A DNA stretch of 64,000 bases. Source: Corynebacterium aurimucosum ATCC 700975. GTDB taxonomy: Bacteria > Actinomycetota > Actinomycetes > Mycobacteriales > Mycobacteriaceae. The stretch spans positions 558,001 through 622,000 of the forward strand of contig NC_012590.1 of NCBI RefSeq assembly GCF_000022905.1, given 5' to 3'. How positions within the stretch are numbered: position 1 is the stretch's first letter; each line of letters starts with the position of its first letter. Below the pieces are notes generated by a model, which was not told the origin of the DNA, did no database searches, and worked only from the letters and a program-made list of their open reading frames with translations. The position numbers and the translations under genes are program-made. This document shows positions 21,471 through 30,754 of the stretch, in pieces.

Positions 21471-22241
21471 TTATAAGCCCAGTGTGCTCACCGCATGCTG
21501 GGCTTCTTCCATGGTGAACTGTTCACCGTATTCGCTGGTGAGCTGCTCTAATAGTGCCGGGCCGGACATTGGCATTAGCTCCTGGTAACTCTCCGCTGCC
21601 TCGACGGCTTCGGCCATCCAATCAGCATTCACTGTGTCGACGGCGTACTGCGCCTGCTCTGGCGTGAATTTCTCTCCGTACTCGGAGGTCAGCTGCTCAT
21701 AGAGCTTTGCCTTGGAAAAGGAGGAGAAGTCGAGGTAACTTTCTGCGGACTCGAGAGCCTCAGCGTTCCAGTCCACATCGAGCTGGTCCATGGCGTATTG
21801 CGCTGCCTCGGGTGAGAATTGCGAGCCGTATTCGCTCGTGAGTTGGTCATAGAGCTTAGCTTCGGAGAATGAGGAAAAGTCCAGATAGCGCTTCGCCGCA
21901 CGGAGAGCATTCTTGTGTTCTGCGGGCACGGTGTTGTCATCGCTGCCGGTATTGCCTCCGGCGGTTTCCACGTCAGCTACGGCGTTGTTGATATCGAGCG
22001 ACGGCGTGCTCAGCGCAGACTCCAGCGATTCGGCGGCAGTGATGCTTGTGCTTGGCTCCGATGCGGCGGTGTTAGTCGGGTGATCGCTATCAGAACCTGC
22101 GTTGAGGGCGATGCCGCCGAGTACGAATACCGCAACGGCACCCGCGCCCCACTTGAGGCAACCGCCTTTCTTTTTCTGTGGTGCTGGCTGCTCCGGGGTT
22201 GGCTCCGGGGAGAACTGGGGAGCTGCATAAGGGTTGGACAT
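21471..22241 (-). CDS. Ltp-repeat membrane-anchored surface protein
   Basis: A 256-residue protein with a Pro-rich cytoplasmic N-terminus, one TM segment (CLKWGAGAVAVFVLGGIALNAG, residues ~28-49), a Ser/Thr linker, then three ~45-residue Ltp repeats. Each repeat has the form A-x-x-Y-L-D-F-S-S-F-S-x-A-K-L-Y-x-Q-L-T-S-E-Y-G and a second helix; the last repeat is the most divergent. Ltp repeats (PF07553) occur in phage superinfection-exclusion lipoproteins and many Gram-positive surface proteins. The Cys before the TM is not a normal lipobox, so anchoring by the helix is more likely. Confidence 0.8.
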   Translation of the reverse strand: MSNPYAAPQFSPEPTPEQPAPQKKKGGCLKWGAGAVAVFVLGGIALNAGSDSDHPTNTAASEPSTSITAAESLESALSTPSLDINNAVADVETAGGNTGSDDNTVPAEHKNALRAAKRYLDFSSFSEAKLYDQLTSEYGSQFSPEAAQYAMDQLDVDWNAEALESAESYLDFSSFSKAKLYEQLTSEYGEKFTPEQAQYAVDTVNADWMAEAVEAAESYQELMPMSGPALLEQLTSEYGEQFTMEEAQHAVSTLGL

Positions 22242-22364
22242 GAGAGAGAACCTCCTGCGTAGGTGAGGGAAGAGAGCTCGGCGCGGTGCCGAACAGCTCC
22301 TATCTTGGCAAGCCCACCGGACATTGCCGCAGGAAATTCGAAAGCCTAGGCGAAAATGAGAGAA

Positions 22365-23672
22365 CTACGAGGTGGCATAAGCCGAAACCGGAGAGGCATT
22401 GAGGTCGAGGCTGACGGGTCGGCCCGCCTGTGGGAAGGCGCGTTGTGGGCACGCCGGGCGCGGGCAGGCAGCGCAGCCGGGACCGATGGGGGTTGCCTCG
22501 GAAGGGGAGAGGTTGAGCGCATCTGCGTAGACCACGCGTTCCGCCTGCGCGATATCGCAGCCTAAACCCACCACGAATTCTTTGCGCGGCGTGCCCCAGG
22601 CTTGGGCCTGGCCTTGGACGAAGCGCGCAATCCACAGGTAGGTGTGATCATCGGGCATCGAGGCCACCTGGCGCGTGATGCGGTTGGGCGTTTCAAAAGC
22701 GCGGTGCACCACCCACAACGGGCAGGAACCACCGCTGCGGGCGAAGTGGAAAGCGGTGGAGGACTGGCGCTTGGAGATATTTCCTGCGCGGTCGGTGCGG
22801 ATGAAAGAGAAGGGAACACCTTGGTGGCCGGGCCGCTGTAGCGTCGACAAGCGCTGCGCGGTGGTTTCGAAACCAGTGCCAAAGGCCGTCGCGATGACGT
22901 CGATGTCGTAGCGCGTTTCCTCCGCGGTGGCGAGGAACTGGGTATACGGCATGGTCACGGCGGCGGCAAAATATTGCGCGAGGCCCAGCGTGCCAATAGT
23001 CTGTGCTTCCTCGCCTGGTAATTCAGCGACGAGTTCCGCGCAATGCTCCGGGTAGGCCAGCAGGCAGTACTGGAGCGCCATCTCAAAAACCAGCTGGGAT
23101 TCCGTCAGGCCCGCGCGTAGGTGTAGCTCCCGGTTGTGGAAGGTGCGGCGCCGCGGGGAAGAGGAGGAAAAGCGCGTCGTGACACCGAACTCATCCTGTA
23201 AGACGGAAGCTAAGCGCCCGCGGCGCAGGACGCGGTCCCCGAGCGAATCGGAGAGCTCCTCGGCGGCGATATCGAGACTATGGACGTAGTTGTGCGCGTC
23301 ATAGAAGAAGTCACGGACCGCCTCGAAAGGGCCGGTTTCCGCGGGGGTGTGCGCGGCGGCGTCGACAAGCCGGGGCAGAAGTTCAGGGAAGCGCCCGCTG
23401 AGGTCGGTAAGAGTTGCCTCAGATGCCTCGGGGAAGAGCTGGCGAAGCTCGGCGAGCGCACGCAGGTCACGGTCCCCGGCGAAGTAGGTGGCATCAACAC
23501 CGAAGCGCTGGGTCAGCTGCATGAGGACGGTGACGGTGAGGGGGCGCTGGTCATTTTCCAACTGGTTGAGGTAGCTGGTGGATAGCCCCAGCTGCTTCGC
23601 CATGGCGGCTTGCGTGAGGTGGCGTTCCTTGCGTAGTGCGTGGATTCTCGCCCCCGCGTAGTGTTTGCTCAC
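22365..23672 (-). CDS. prpR: PrpR/RamB-type transcriptional regulator of propionate genes
   Basis: A 435-residue regulator: N-terminal XRE helix-turn-helix (ARIHALRKERHLTQAAMAKQLGLS...YLNQLENDQRP), a central IrrE/ImmA-like helical region and a C-terminal DUF2083 (short-chain fatty-acyl regulator) region. Clustered Cys near the end (GPGCAACPRPACPQR, with an upstream GLGCD) are like those that hold a 4Fe-4S cluster in mycobacterial PrpR. Its position, divergent from prpDBC, fits control of methylcitrate genes by propionyl-CoA-type ligands. GTG at 23672 has AGGAGGG 8 nt upstream; the longer in-frame extension to 23756 lacks this. Confidence 0.85.
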   Translation of the reverse strand: MSKHYAGARIHALRKERHLTQAAMAKQLGLSTSYLNQLENDQRPLTVTVLMQLTQRFGVDATYFAGDRDLRALAELRQLFPEASEATLTDLSGRFPELLPRLVDAAAHTPAETGPFEAVRDFFYDAHNYVHSLDIAAEELSDSLGDRVLRRGRLASVLQDEFGVTTRFSSSSPRRRTFHNRELHLRAGLTESQLVFEMALQYCLLAYPEHCAELVAELPGEEAQTIGTLGLAQYFAAAVTMPYTQFLATAEETRYDIDVIATAFGTGFETTAQRLSTLQRPGHQGVPFSFIRTDRAGNISKRQSSTAFHFARSGGSCPLWVVHRAFETPNRITRQVASMPDDHTYLWIARFVQGQAQAWGTPRKEFVVGLGCDIAQAERVVYADALNLSPSEATPIGPGCAACPRPACPQRAFPQAGRPVSLDLNASPVSAYATS

Positions 23673-23715
23673 TGCTTGCGCCCTCCTAAAAAGCCGTCCC
23701 AGCTGGTATTTCCAC

Positions 23716-23728
23716 AAGTTTTGCAAAC
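23716..23728 (+). promoter_or_regulatory. RamB/PrpR-box-like site
   Basis: AAGTTTTGCAAAC in the prpR-prpD intergenic region resembles the RamB recognition sequence (AAAGTTTTGCAAA-like) from corynebacterial literature. It lies 44-56 bp upstream of the prpR start and 114-126 bp upstream of prpD. Confidence 0.45.
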
Positions 23729-23794
23729 AACGCACATGCCTGCAACAGATAGTCACAGTTTACACATGTGGCAGGGCGCACGGGCCAGGGTTAG

Positions 23795-23810
23795 TGTGAT
23801 GCCTATCGCA
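23795..23810 (+). promoter_or_regulatory. GlxR (CRP-type) site candidate upstream of prpD
   Basis: TGTGA-TGCCTA-TCGCA matches the GlxR/CRP consensus TGTGA-N6-TCACA with one mismatch. It lies 32-47 bp upstream of the prpD start, where binding would probably block the promoter or the start site. Confidence 0.45.
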
Positions 23811-23841
23811 ATCGTTGTTGTTGTCTAGGAGGAAAACCCCG

Positions 23842-25353
23842 TTGATTAACCACGAAGTACGTACCCACAAGTCCGCCGAGGACTTCCCCATTGAAGAGCA
23901 CCTGGCCTACAAGATCGCCAAGGTTGCAGCGGATTCCGTCGAGGTTCCGGCCGAGACCACCGAGATGATCATCAACCGCATCATCGATAACGCTTCCGTG
24001 GCCGTCGCTTCCGCAACGCGCCGCCCGGTGACCTCCGCCCGCGTCATCGCGCAGGCCCACCCGGCTCAAGAAGGCGGCGCCACCATCTTCGGCGTTGACG
24101 GCACCTACTCCGCCGAGTGGGCAGCCCTGGCCAACGGCACCGCCGTGCGCGAGCTGGACTACCACGACACCTTCCTCGCCGCCGAATACTCCCACCCGGG
24201 CGATAACATCCCGCCGATTCTGGCCGTGGCACAGCACAAGGGCCTGACAGGCAAGGACCTCATCCGCGGCCTGGCTACCGGTTATGAAATCCAGGTCAAC
24301 CTGGTCAAGGGCATCTGCCTCCACGAGTGGAAGATCGACCACGTGGCGCACCTCGGCCCCTCCGTCGCCGCGGGCCTCGGCACCATGCTGAACCTCGACG
24401 TCGAGACCATCTACCAGGCCATCGGCCAGGCGCTGCACACCACCACCGCGACGCGCCAGTCCCGCAAGGGTCTGATTTCCTCCTGGAAGGCTTATGCCCC
24501 GGCTTTTGCCGGCAAGATGGGTATCGAAGCAGTGGACCGCTCCATGCGCGGCGAGGGTGCCCCGGCCCCGATTTGGGAAGGTGAGGACGGCTTCATCGCG
24601 TGGATGCTGCACTCCCCGGAGCGCACCTACACCGTCCCCCTGCCGGGGGGCGGGGAGCCCAAGCGAGCCATCCTGGACACCTACACCAAGGAGCACTCCG
24701 CGGAGTACCAGGCACAGGCCCCAATTGATATGGCCTTTGCCCTCAAGAAGACCTTGGCAGAGAAGGGCCTGAAGGTGGAGGACATTGAGTCCATCGTCCT
24801 GCACACCTCGCACCACACCCACTACGTCATCGGCACCGGCGCCAACGACCCGCAGAAGATGGACCCGAACGCCTCCCGCGAGACTCTGGATCATTCCATC
24901 ATGTACATCTTCGCCGTGGCCCTGCAGGACGGCGAGTGGGACTACGAGACCTCCTACTCTGACGAGCGCAAGCACCGCCAGGACACCATCGACCTGTGGC
25001 ACAAGATTTCCACCGTCGAGGACCCGGAGTGGACCCGCCGCTACCACTCCAACGACCTGGATGAGAAGGCTTTCGGTGGCAAGGCCGTCATCACCTTCAA
25101 GGACGGCACCGTGATCGAGGATGAGCGCGCGGTTGCCGACGCCCACCCGCTCGGCGCCCGCCCCTTCGGCCGCGAGGAGTACATCAACAAGTTCAAGAAG
25201 CTCGCCGCCGGCAAGGTCTCGGAGGAGGAGCAGGAGCGCTTCCTCGCCGCCGCCCAGAACCTGGAAAACCTCACTGACCTCAGCGAGCTCAACGTTCGCC
25301 TCACCGATGAGGCTATCGCCACCGCACCCGAGACCTCGAAGGGACTGTTCTAA
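23842..25353 (+). CDS. prpD: 2-methylcitrate dehydratase
   Basis: A 503-residue MmgE/PrpD-family enzyme dehydrating 2-methylcitrate to 2-methyl-cis-aconitate in the methylcitrate cycle. Family blocks include [45 protein letters not shown]-equivalent [13 protein letters not shown] and [24 protein letters not shown] sequence. The start is TTG at 23842 ([16 protein letters not shown]), as in other corynebacterial PrpD, with AGGAGG 9 nt upstream; an ATG-type start at 23815 would be in front of that ribosome site. First gene of prpDBC; its stop abuts the prpB start. Confidence 0.94.
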   Translation: MINHEVRTHKSAEDFPIEEHLAYKIAKVAADSVEVPAETTEMIINRIIDNASVAVASATRRPVTSARVIAQAHPAQEGGATIFGVDGTYSAEWAALANGTAVRELDYHDTFLAAEYSHPGDNIPPILAVAQHKGLTGKDLIRGLATGYEIQVNLVKGICLHEWKIDHVAHLGPSVAAGLGTMLNLDVETIYQAIGQALHTTTATRQSRKGLISSWKAYAPAFAGKMGIEAVDRSMRGEGAPAPIWEGEDGFIAWMLHSPERTYTVPLPGGGEPKRAILDTYTKEHSAEYQAQAPIDMAFALKKTLAEKGLKVEDIESIVLHTSHHTHYVIGTGANDPQKMDPNASRETLDHSIMYIFAVALQDGEWDYETSYSDERKHRQDTIDLWHKISTVEDPEWTRRYHSNDLDEKAFGGKAVITFKDGTVIEDERAVADAHPLGARPFGREEYINKFKKLAAGKVSEEEQERFLAAAQNLENLTDLSELNVRLTDEAIATAPETSKGLF

Positions 25354-26286
25354 ATGGCTGGCCTATTTGGCTCCACTATCAGCAATGCCGGCAAGCGCAA
25401 GAGCTTCCGCGAGGCGCTGAACGCACCGGAAATCACCACACTGCCGGGTGCCTTCAACCCGCTTACCGCACGGCTTATCCAGGACATCGGCGGCTTCGGC
25501 GGCGTGTACGTCTCCGGCGCGGTGCTGGCCAATGACTTGGGGCTGCCGGATATCGGCCTGACCACGCTCACGGAGGTAGCGCAGCGCGCCGGGCACATCG
25601 CCCGTGCCACGGACTTGCCGGTGCTTGTCGACGCCGACACTGGCTTCGGCGAACCCATGTCCGCCGCCCGTACTGTCGCCGCGCTGGAGGACGCCGGCCT
25701 GGCTGGTTGCCACCTGGAGGACCAGGTCAACCCGAAGCGCTGCGGCCACCTCGATGGCAAGGAAGTGGTGCCGACGGACCTCATGGTTCGCCGCATCACC
25801 GCCGCCGTCAACGAGCGCCGCGATGAGAATTTCATCATCTGTGCGCGCACCGATGCCGCCGGCATCCACGGCATCGATGAGGCCATCGAGCGCGCCAAGG
25901 CCTATGCTGACGCCGGCGCGGACCTCATCTTCACCGAGGCCCTCTACTCGCCGGAGGACTTTGAAAAGTTCCGTGCCGCCGTGGACACCCCGCTGCTGGC
26001 CAACATGACAGAGTTCGGCAAGACCGAGCTGCTATCCGCCAAGCGCATCGAAGACTTGGGCTATAACGCCGTCATCTGGCCGGTGTCCACCCTGCGCGTG
26101 GCCATGGGTGCTACCGAAGAGTTCCTCCGCGACATGCAGGAAACCGGCCTGCAATCCGAGGAGTGGCTCGAGCGCATGCAGCATCGCTCCCGCCTCTACG
26201 AGCTGGTGCGCTACGACGAGTACAACGCCTTTGACCAGAGCGTGTTCACGTACTCCAAGGACAGCTACAAGCCCACCTTTGACTAA
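25354..26286 (+). CDS. prpB: 2-methylisocitrate lyase
   Basis: A 310-residue isocitrate lyase-superfamily enzyme splitting 2-methylisocitrate into pyruvate and succinate. Seen are LPGAFNPLTARLIQDIGGFGGVYVSG, DADTGFGE (metal-binding Asp pair), the catalytic-loop motif NPKRCGHLDGKE and ICARTDA. ATG at 25354 immediately follows the prpD stop (TAAATG), so translation is probably coupled. The C-terminal GYNAVIWPVSTLRVAMGATEEFLRDM is typical of PrpB and not of isocitrate lyase. Confidence 0.95.
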   Translation: MAGLFGSTISNAGKRKSFREALNAPEITTLPGAFNPLTARLIQDIGGFGGVYVSGAVLANDLGLPDIGLTTLTEVAQRAGHIARATDLPVLVDADTGFGEPMSAARTVAALEDAGLAGCHLEDQVNPKRCGHLDGKEVVPTDLMVRRITAAVNERRDENFIICARTDAAGIHGIDEAIERAKAYADAGADLIFTEALYSPEDFEKFRAAVDTPLLANMTEFGKTELLSAKRIEDLGYNAVIWPVSTLRVAMGATEEFLRDMQETGLQSEEWLERMQHRSRLYELVRYDEYNAFDQSVFTYSKDSYKPTFD

Positions 26287-26335
26287 ACCCCACTTTCCAG
26301 AACTCACACCACCCCCCGCTTAAGGAGAAAACACC

Positions 26336-27484
26336 ATGTCTGAATCCCCAGAGATCCGCAAGGGCCTGTACGGCGTTGTCGTCGACGAGACCGCCGTGTC
26401 CAAGGTCGTCCCGGAGACCAACTCCCTGACCTACCGCGGCTACCCGGTTCAGGAGCTCGCACGCTACTGCTCTTTCGAGGAGGTTGCTTACCTGCTGTGG
26501 AATGGCGAGCTGCCGACCCAGGGCGAGCTCGTACGCTTCTCCGCTCGTGAGAAGGCGCTGCGCCACCTGGACCGCCACCTCATTGACCTGATTACTTCTA
26601 TGCCGAAGTCCTGCCACCCGATGGACGTGCTGCGTACCGCAGTCTCCTTCATCGGCTCCCAGGATCCGGAGGAGTACACCAAGGACTCTGAGCACATTCG
26701 CCGCACCGCGCTGGAGCTTATGGCGAAGCTGCCGACCATCGTCGCACTCGATATTCGCCGCCGTCGCGGTGAGGGCTACATCGAGCCTTCCCGTAAGAAG
26801 GGCTTCGCGGAGAACTTCCTGTGGATGGTCTTCGGTGAGGAAGAAGGCTCCCCGGCCCTGTCGCGCTCCGATATTGAGGCTTTCGATAAGTCCCTCATCC
26901 TCTACGCTGAGCACTCCTTCAACGCGTCCACCTTCGCTGGCCGCGTGGTGACCTCCACGATGTCGGATACCTACTCCGCTGTCACCGCTGCTATTGGCGC
27001 ATTGAAGGGCCCGCTGCACGGTGGTGCTAACGAGGCTGTGATGAAGAACTTCCTTGAGGTCGGCGACCCGGCCAAGGCAGAGGAGTGGACCCTGAACAAG
27101 CTCAAGAACAAGGAGCTCGTCATGGGCTTCGGCCACCGCGTGTACAAGAACGGTGACTCCCGTGTTCCGACCATGGAGGCTGCCTTCCGCGAGCTGGCCA
27201 AGGACCACGGCCAGGAGCAGTGGGTGGAGATGTACGAGAAGATGGCCAAGACCATGTACGAGAACACCTCCATCAAGATCCAGCCGAACCTGGACTTCCC
27301 GGCTGGCCCTGCGTACCACATCCTTGGTTTCGACATTGAGTTCTTCACCCCGATCTTCGTGATGGCCCGCATCACCGGCTGGACCGCACACATCGTGGAG
27401 CAGAACGAGAACAACTCCCTCATCCGCCCGCTGTCCGCCTACAACGGCAAGGAGCAGCGCTCCGTTCCGCCGAAGGAAATCTAG
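26336..27484 (+). CDS. prpC: 2-methylcitrate synthase
   Basis: A 382-residue citrate synthase-family enzyme condensing propionyl-CoA with oxaloacetate. The active-site blocks GPLHGGANEAVM and GFGHRVYKNGDSR and the catalytic-Asp region NLDFPAGPAYHILGF are present; the short length and the N-terminal IRKGLYGVVVDETAVSKVVP are typical for PrpC. ATG at 26336 has TAAGGAGAAAACACC. Third gene of prpDBC. Its stop (TAG 27482-27484) shares the CTAG tetranucleotide with the stop of the convergent permease gene. Confidence 0.95.
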   Translation: MSESPEIRKGLYGVVVDETAVSKVVPETNSLTYRGYPVQELARYCSFEEVAYLLWNGELPTQGELVRFSAREKALRHLDRHLIDLITSMPKSCHPMDVLRTAVSFIGSQDPEEYTKDSEHIRRTALELMAKLPTIVALDIRRRRGEGYIEPSRKKGFAENFLWMVFGEEEGSPALSRSDIEAFDKSLILYAEHSFNASTFAGRVVTSTMSDTYSAVTAAIGALKGPLHGGANEAVMKNFLEVGDPAKAEEWTLNKLKNKELVMGFGHRVYKNGDSRVPTMEAAFRELAKDHGQEQWVEMYEKMAKTMYENTSIKIQPNLDFPAGPAYHILGFDIEFFTPIFVMARITGWTAHIVEQNENNSLIRPLSAYNGKEQRSVPPKEI

Positions 27485-29916
27485 TTAGCAGTTGCGCTTG
27501 ACGACGGGCGCTGCACGTAGCGAAGGCATGTCATGCCGACGCCACATGCAGCGCCTAATGCTATTGCGCCTGCGGCAACAAGAAGTGCATTCCAATCGAT
27601 GGCAAAAGTGAGGCCATCTCCCATTGCGTAGACCATTCCGGCAAGCGGGAGGATTCCAGCGAGACAGCCAGTAATGATCGCGGCACATGCCAGTGTGGCC
27701 GTAGTGAGTACAACGATTCTTAGGTGCCAGGAGGAATCGAGGCCTAGTACTTTGAAGGTGGTCTCGATTGCTTCGGTAGCGCGAGCAAGTTGCCGCGAGA
27801 AAACAAAGGTTACGGCTAACGCGCTGAGAAGCGCGGCTGCCAAGCTGATATAGAATGCCCGCGGTGTCGAAGAAGTTTGAATCAGTGGCAGTAGTACGAG
27901 CTCGTGGGGGATATGAGCTTGTGCAGCGCTATCAAGAAAGCGCTTTTCTTGGTCTTCCTGGAGACCCGTAAAGACCCATTGTGTCCTACCTGCCGGTGCA
28001 TCTAGATTTTGCGCCGTGGATGCGAGGATAAATCCTCCAGCTAGCTTCTCCCAGTGTGGCCCGAAGTCCATACTCAGCGCTGAAAGTGATGAGTGGCCTG
28101 AATTCTTGCTCGTGTTGATTGAAACGTGGTCTTGGTTGATGAATCTGTGATCGCGGACTAATGCCCCAGTCTTAAGGACTTCTTTTTCTGAGGCAGTAAG
28201 CTCTCGGTCTAAGAGTTGCTCTACGTTACGAACGGATTCGACGCTCAGTACGCCAAAAGTCCCCGACATCTCCGCGGGCATGTCCAGCGTGGCTTGGACA
28301 TAAGAAACACGAACTGGGGCGGGCACGCCCAACGCAGTGGCTAGGTGCTGAACGGATTCAGCACGCGTGGAAAGCCCGTCATCTGTCTTCTCTAAAATGT
28401 GTGCCTGGTTTGGGGCGATCGTTGACGTCAAACTGTCATTCTCACTGGCTGTGAAGCTGGCTGACATCGAACTGCTAAACACGGCGGTTCCCATGCACAG
28501 GACCAACAACGTCAGACCCGTGCCAATAAGCTGCCGGTGCTTCTCTGCAAATCTCAGGGCCACGCCTGCTGGAGTGTAGGGCCGGCTGGTTCGCGGACAG
28601 CGTGCGAGAAAAAGAGAAAAGACGATGCACAATGCCATGGTTGGCAATGGCGCCCAGGTTTCGAACACGTCTGGCCCCAGCAGTGCTGAAGCGACCGTAA
28701 AGAGCGCGGCCACAAGGACAATAGCAATAGCACTCCAACGCAAGAATGATGCCGATAAGGCCGGCAGCGGGATGTCTTTCCAGAACGGATGCGGCTGGGT
28801 CGACGGCGCGGTGGCAACACCGCCAATCAGGAGTGCTGCTAGCGAGCTAGCGAGAAGAAGCACTAACCATTTCCACGGAATGAGGACTCCAGGATCAGGC
28901 AACCCCGCAAGTCCCGAAATGAAAGGGCGCACGCATTGCGCCAGGCCTGCACCTACAACGAGGCCTAAGACGGAGTACATCAGGGCTGAACGAAGCAGGG
29001 TGGATGTGTTGGACTTCCACAACAGGAAGGGGGAGATTCCTAGCTCGAAGAACCGCCGGTTCAACGGGTGAAGAACTAGGTACGTGACTCGCCACAAAAA
29101 GAGGATCAAAGCACACGGTATGACAATGGCGAACAGGCCGAAGAAGAAAGAATAGCTATCGGCGAACCCTGAAGGCGGCGTGGCGAGCAGGCTTTCGCGG
29201 GTGAGGAGTGAGGTCGAAAAGGCGTCGTCAAGCGCGGCGCGATCAACGAGGTTTGTAGTTTCGAGCTGACTGCTAATGAAGTCGGTGAGCTCGGCAGGAG
29301 TCGTTCCTTCGGAACCGAACACAATCGGCCGGACCGAAGCGGAGGTCATGGAATAAGCGTCGGCGTCGATGGTGTTCCATGTTCCCGATGCGCCGTACAC
29401 CGCTTTCTCCTGGCTGTGGAAGGAATTCGATACAACGCCAACGATGCGGAGCGGTAGCGTGCCGTTGAATGCAGTTGTGTTCTCTCCGAGGCTAAGGTTA
29501 ACGTCCTCAGTGACGATTACTTCCCCGGGGGCGCTTGGCCAATGGCCCTGAACCAATGCCAACCCAAAATCGGGAGCTTGCTCTTCCCAGTGAGACTCCT
29601 TGTAGACAAGGGAAGCTGATGGATTGCTATCGACATAGAGATCGTAAGTCTCGAGTTGGGTAGTAAAGCCCCTCTCTGGGGAATCAAGTTGCGGCAGCGT
29701 CTGTTCAACCACGCCCGCCCGCGTGTACACAGGCACGTCCACCCGCACGGCGTTGTTTCCCAATTCTGACTGCGCCTTCTGCTGCGGGGACAACATCATG
29801 AAGAGATCAGCCGAGACAGCAAATGCGAATAATCCTAAGCACACTGCGATTGCCGCTGCGCCGAAACGATACCGTTTCGAAGAATGCACGACTTTCGTGA
29901 TTAGTTCATTGAGCAT
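27481..29916 (-). CDS. FtsX-family ABC exporter permease
   Basis: An 811-residue protein with an N-terminal TM helix (FGAAAIAVCLGLFAFAVSADLF), a ~200-residue extracytoplasmic region, a block of TM helices from about residue 265 to 475, another extracytoplasmic region and three C-terminal helices. This duplicated layout is that of large FtsX-like permeases of MacB-type exporters, which move lipids, peptides or antibiotics. Start ATG 29916 (MLNELITKVVHSSKRYRFG) overlaps the ATPase gene by 11 bp, so the pair is one operon. Base composition looks lower in GC than in the flanking housekeeping genes, suggesting transfer. Confidence 0.82.
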   Translation of the reverse strand: MLNELITKVVHSSKRYRFGAAAIAVCLGLFAFAVSADLFMMLSPQQKAQSELGNNAVRVDVPVYTRAGVVEQTLPQLDSPERGFTTQLETYDLYVDSNPSASLVYKESHWEEQAPDFGLALVQGHWPSAPGEVIVTEDVNLSLGENTTAFNGTLPLRIVGVVSNSFHSQEKAVYGASGTWNTIDADAYSMTSASVRPIVFGSEGTTPAELTDFISSQLETTNLVDRAALDDAFSTSLLTRESLLATPPSGFADSYSFFFGLFAIVIPCALILFLWRVTYLVLHPLNRRFFELGISPFLLWKSNTSTLLRSALMYSVLGLVVGAGLAQCVRPFISGLAGLPDPGVLIPWKWLVLLLASSLAALLIGGVATAPSTQPHPFWKDIPLPALSASFLRWSAIAIVLVAALFTVASALLGPDVFETWAPLPTMALCIVFSLFLARCPRTSRPYTPAGVALRFAEKHRQLIGTGLTLLVLCMGTAVFSSSMSASFTASENDSLTSTIAPNQAHILEKTDDGLSTRAESVQHLATALGVPAPVRVSYVQATLDMPAEMSGTFGVLSVESVRNVEQLLDRELTASEKEVLKTGALVRDHRFINQDHVSINTSKNSGHSSLSALSMDFGPHWEKLAGGFILASTAQNLDAPAGRTQWVFTGLQEDQEKRFLDSAAQAHIPHELVLLPLIQTSSTPRAFYISLAAALLSALAVTFVFSRQLARATEAIETTFKVLGLDSSWHLRIVVLTTATLACAAIITGCLAGILPLAGMVYAMGDGLTFAIDWNALLVAAGAIALGAACGVGMTCLRYVQRPSSSATAN

Positions 29917-30592
29917 TCGGGGCTGCTTTCCCAAGCTGGCCGTCGATCAGCGTGTAGGCCGTGCTGCAATAGTCGAGCATGATGGGATCGTGACTGGTCG
30001 CTATCACGGTTGTGCCAGTTGATGCCAGCTTCTTGAAGAGTCGAAAAATGCCGTGCGAGTTTTCAGAATCGAGCGCAGCAGACGGCTCATCAGCCAAGAG
30101 AATTCGCCGTTTCCCAGACAGTGCTCGGGCGATTCCTACTCTTTGGCATTGGCCGCGCGACATCTCTGCGGGAAATCGTTGAGCGAGTTCTGCAAGTCCT
30201 ACCTGGGTTAAGGCCTCGCAAGCCTTGTCGTGTGCCGTCGTCTCATCGAATCCCGCTGCAGCAAGCACAAGCATGACATTTTCGAGCGCTGTGAGTTCAT
30301 TCATCAACAGGTCGTCTTGATAGACGAAGCCGATTGTGTTGCGGCGCAAGGCGAGTAGTTCCTTGGGAGCAGCGGTGGATACACAGGTATCGAAGACCGA
30401 GATTGAGCCTTCATCGATAGGTAGAAGACCTGCAACCGCGCGCAGGAGAGTTGTTTTACCGGAGCCGCTCTTTCCTGAAATGCCGAGAAACTCGCCTTCA
30501 CCAGCTTCTAGGCTTGCGCCTTTGAGAACATGCGTGCGCTGGGCGCCTTCGCCTAAATACTTGTGGACGTTAGAAATGGTGACTGAGTTCAT
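29906..30592 (-). CDS. ABC transporter ATP-binding protein (LolD/MacB type)
   Basis: A 228-residue ATPase. Walker A is GKSGSGKTT, the Q-loop is in GFVYQDDLL, Walker B is ILLADEPSAALDSEN and the H-loop is in ATSHD. The signature is MSRGQCQRVGIARAL rather than LSGGQ, an unusual but tolerated variant. ATG 30592 is chosen because upstream in-frame codons (to 30694) overlap a good promoter and carry no family sequence; AAAGAG lies just upstream. It is the first gene of a two-gene operon with the FtsX-like permease and provides energy for export of an unknown substrate. Confidence 0.86.
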   Translation of the reverse strand: MNSVTISNVHKYLGEGAQRTHVLKGASLEAGEGEFLGISGKSGSGKTTLLRAVAGLLPIDEGSISVFDTCVSTAAPKELLALRRNTIGFVYQDDLLMNELTALENVMLVLAAAGFDETTAHDKACEALTQVGLAELAQRFPAEMSRGQCQRVGIARALSGKRRILLADEPSAALDSENSHGIFRLFKKLASTGTTVIATSHDPIMLDYCSTAYTLIDGQLGKAAPNAQ

Positions 30593-30643
30593 AAGCTCTT
30601 TTCTGTCTTCACCGTGCGGTCTTTGGAAGTGAAGGATGAAGTT

Positions 30644-30657
30644 GGTTCTTATGAACC
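30644..30657 (-). promoter_or_regulatory. operator-like palindrome at the exporter promoter
   Basis: GGTTC-TTAT-GAACC is a perfect 5-bp dyad lying 7 bp downstream of the predicted -10 box, on the expected transcription start. It could bind a repressor of the exporter or fold in the leader. Confidence 0.4.
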
Positions 30658-30663
30658 TGATTG

Positions 30664-30693
30664 AAGGATAGAAACGGAGGGTAGAACATGTCA
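30664..30693 (-). promoter_or_regulatory. promoter of the ABC exporter operon
   Basis: On the minus strand TTGACA (30688-30693) is followed after 18 nt by TATCCT (30664-30669), a near-consensus sigma-70-type promoter about 72 bp upstream of the ATPase start codon. Confidence 0.6.
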
Positions 30694-30754
30694 ATAGGTT
30701 TATATTTTTTTAAAAGCGAAGTAACTCTTCTCCTATTTGGCCGCTGCATGTTTA

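Noticed and set aside
23803..25146. 447-codon minus-strand frame over prpD
   Set aside because: Antisense to prpD, no ribosome site and no recognisable protein.
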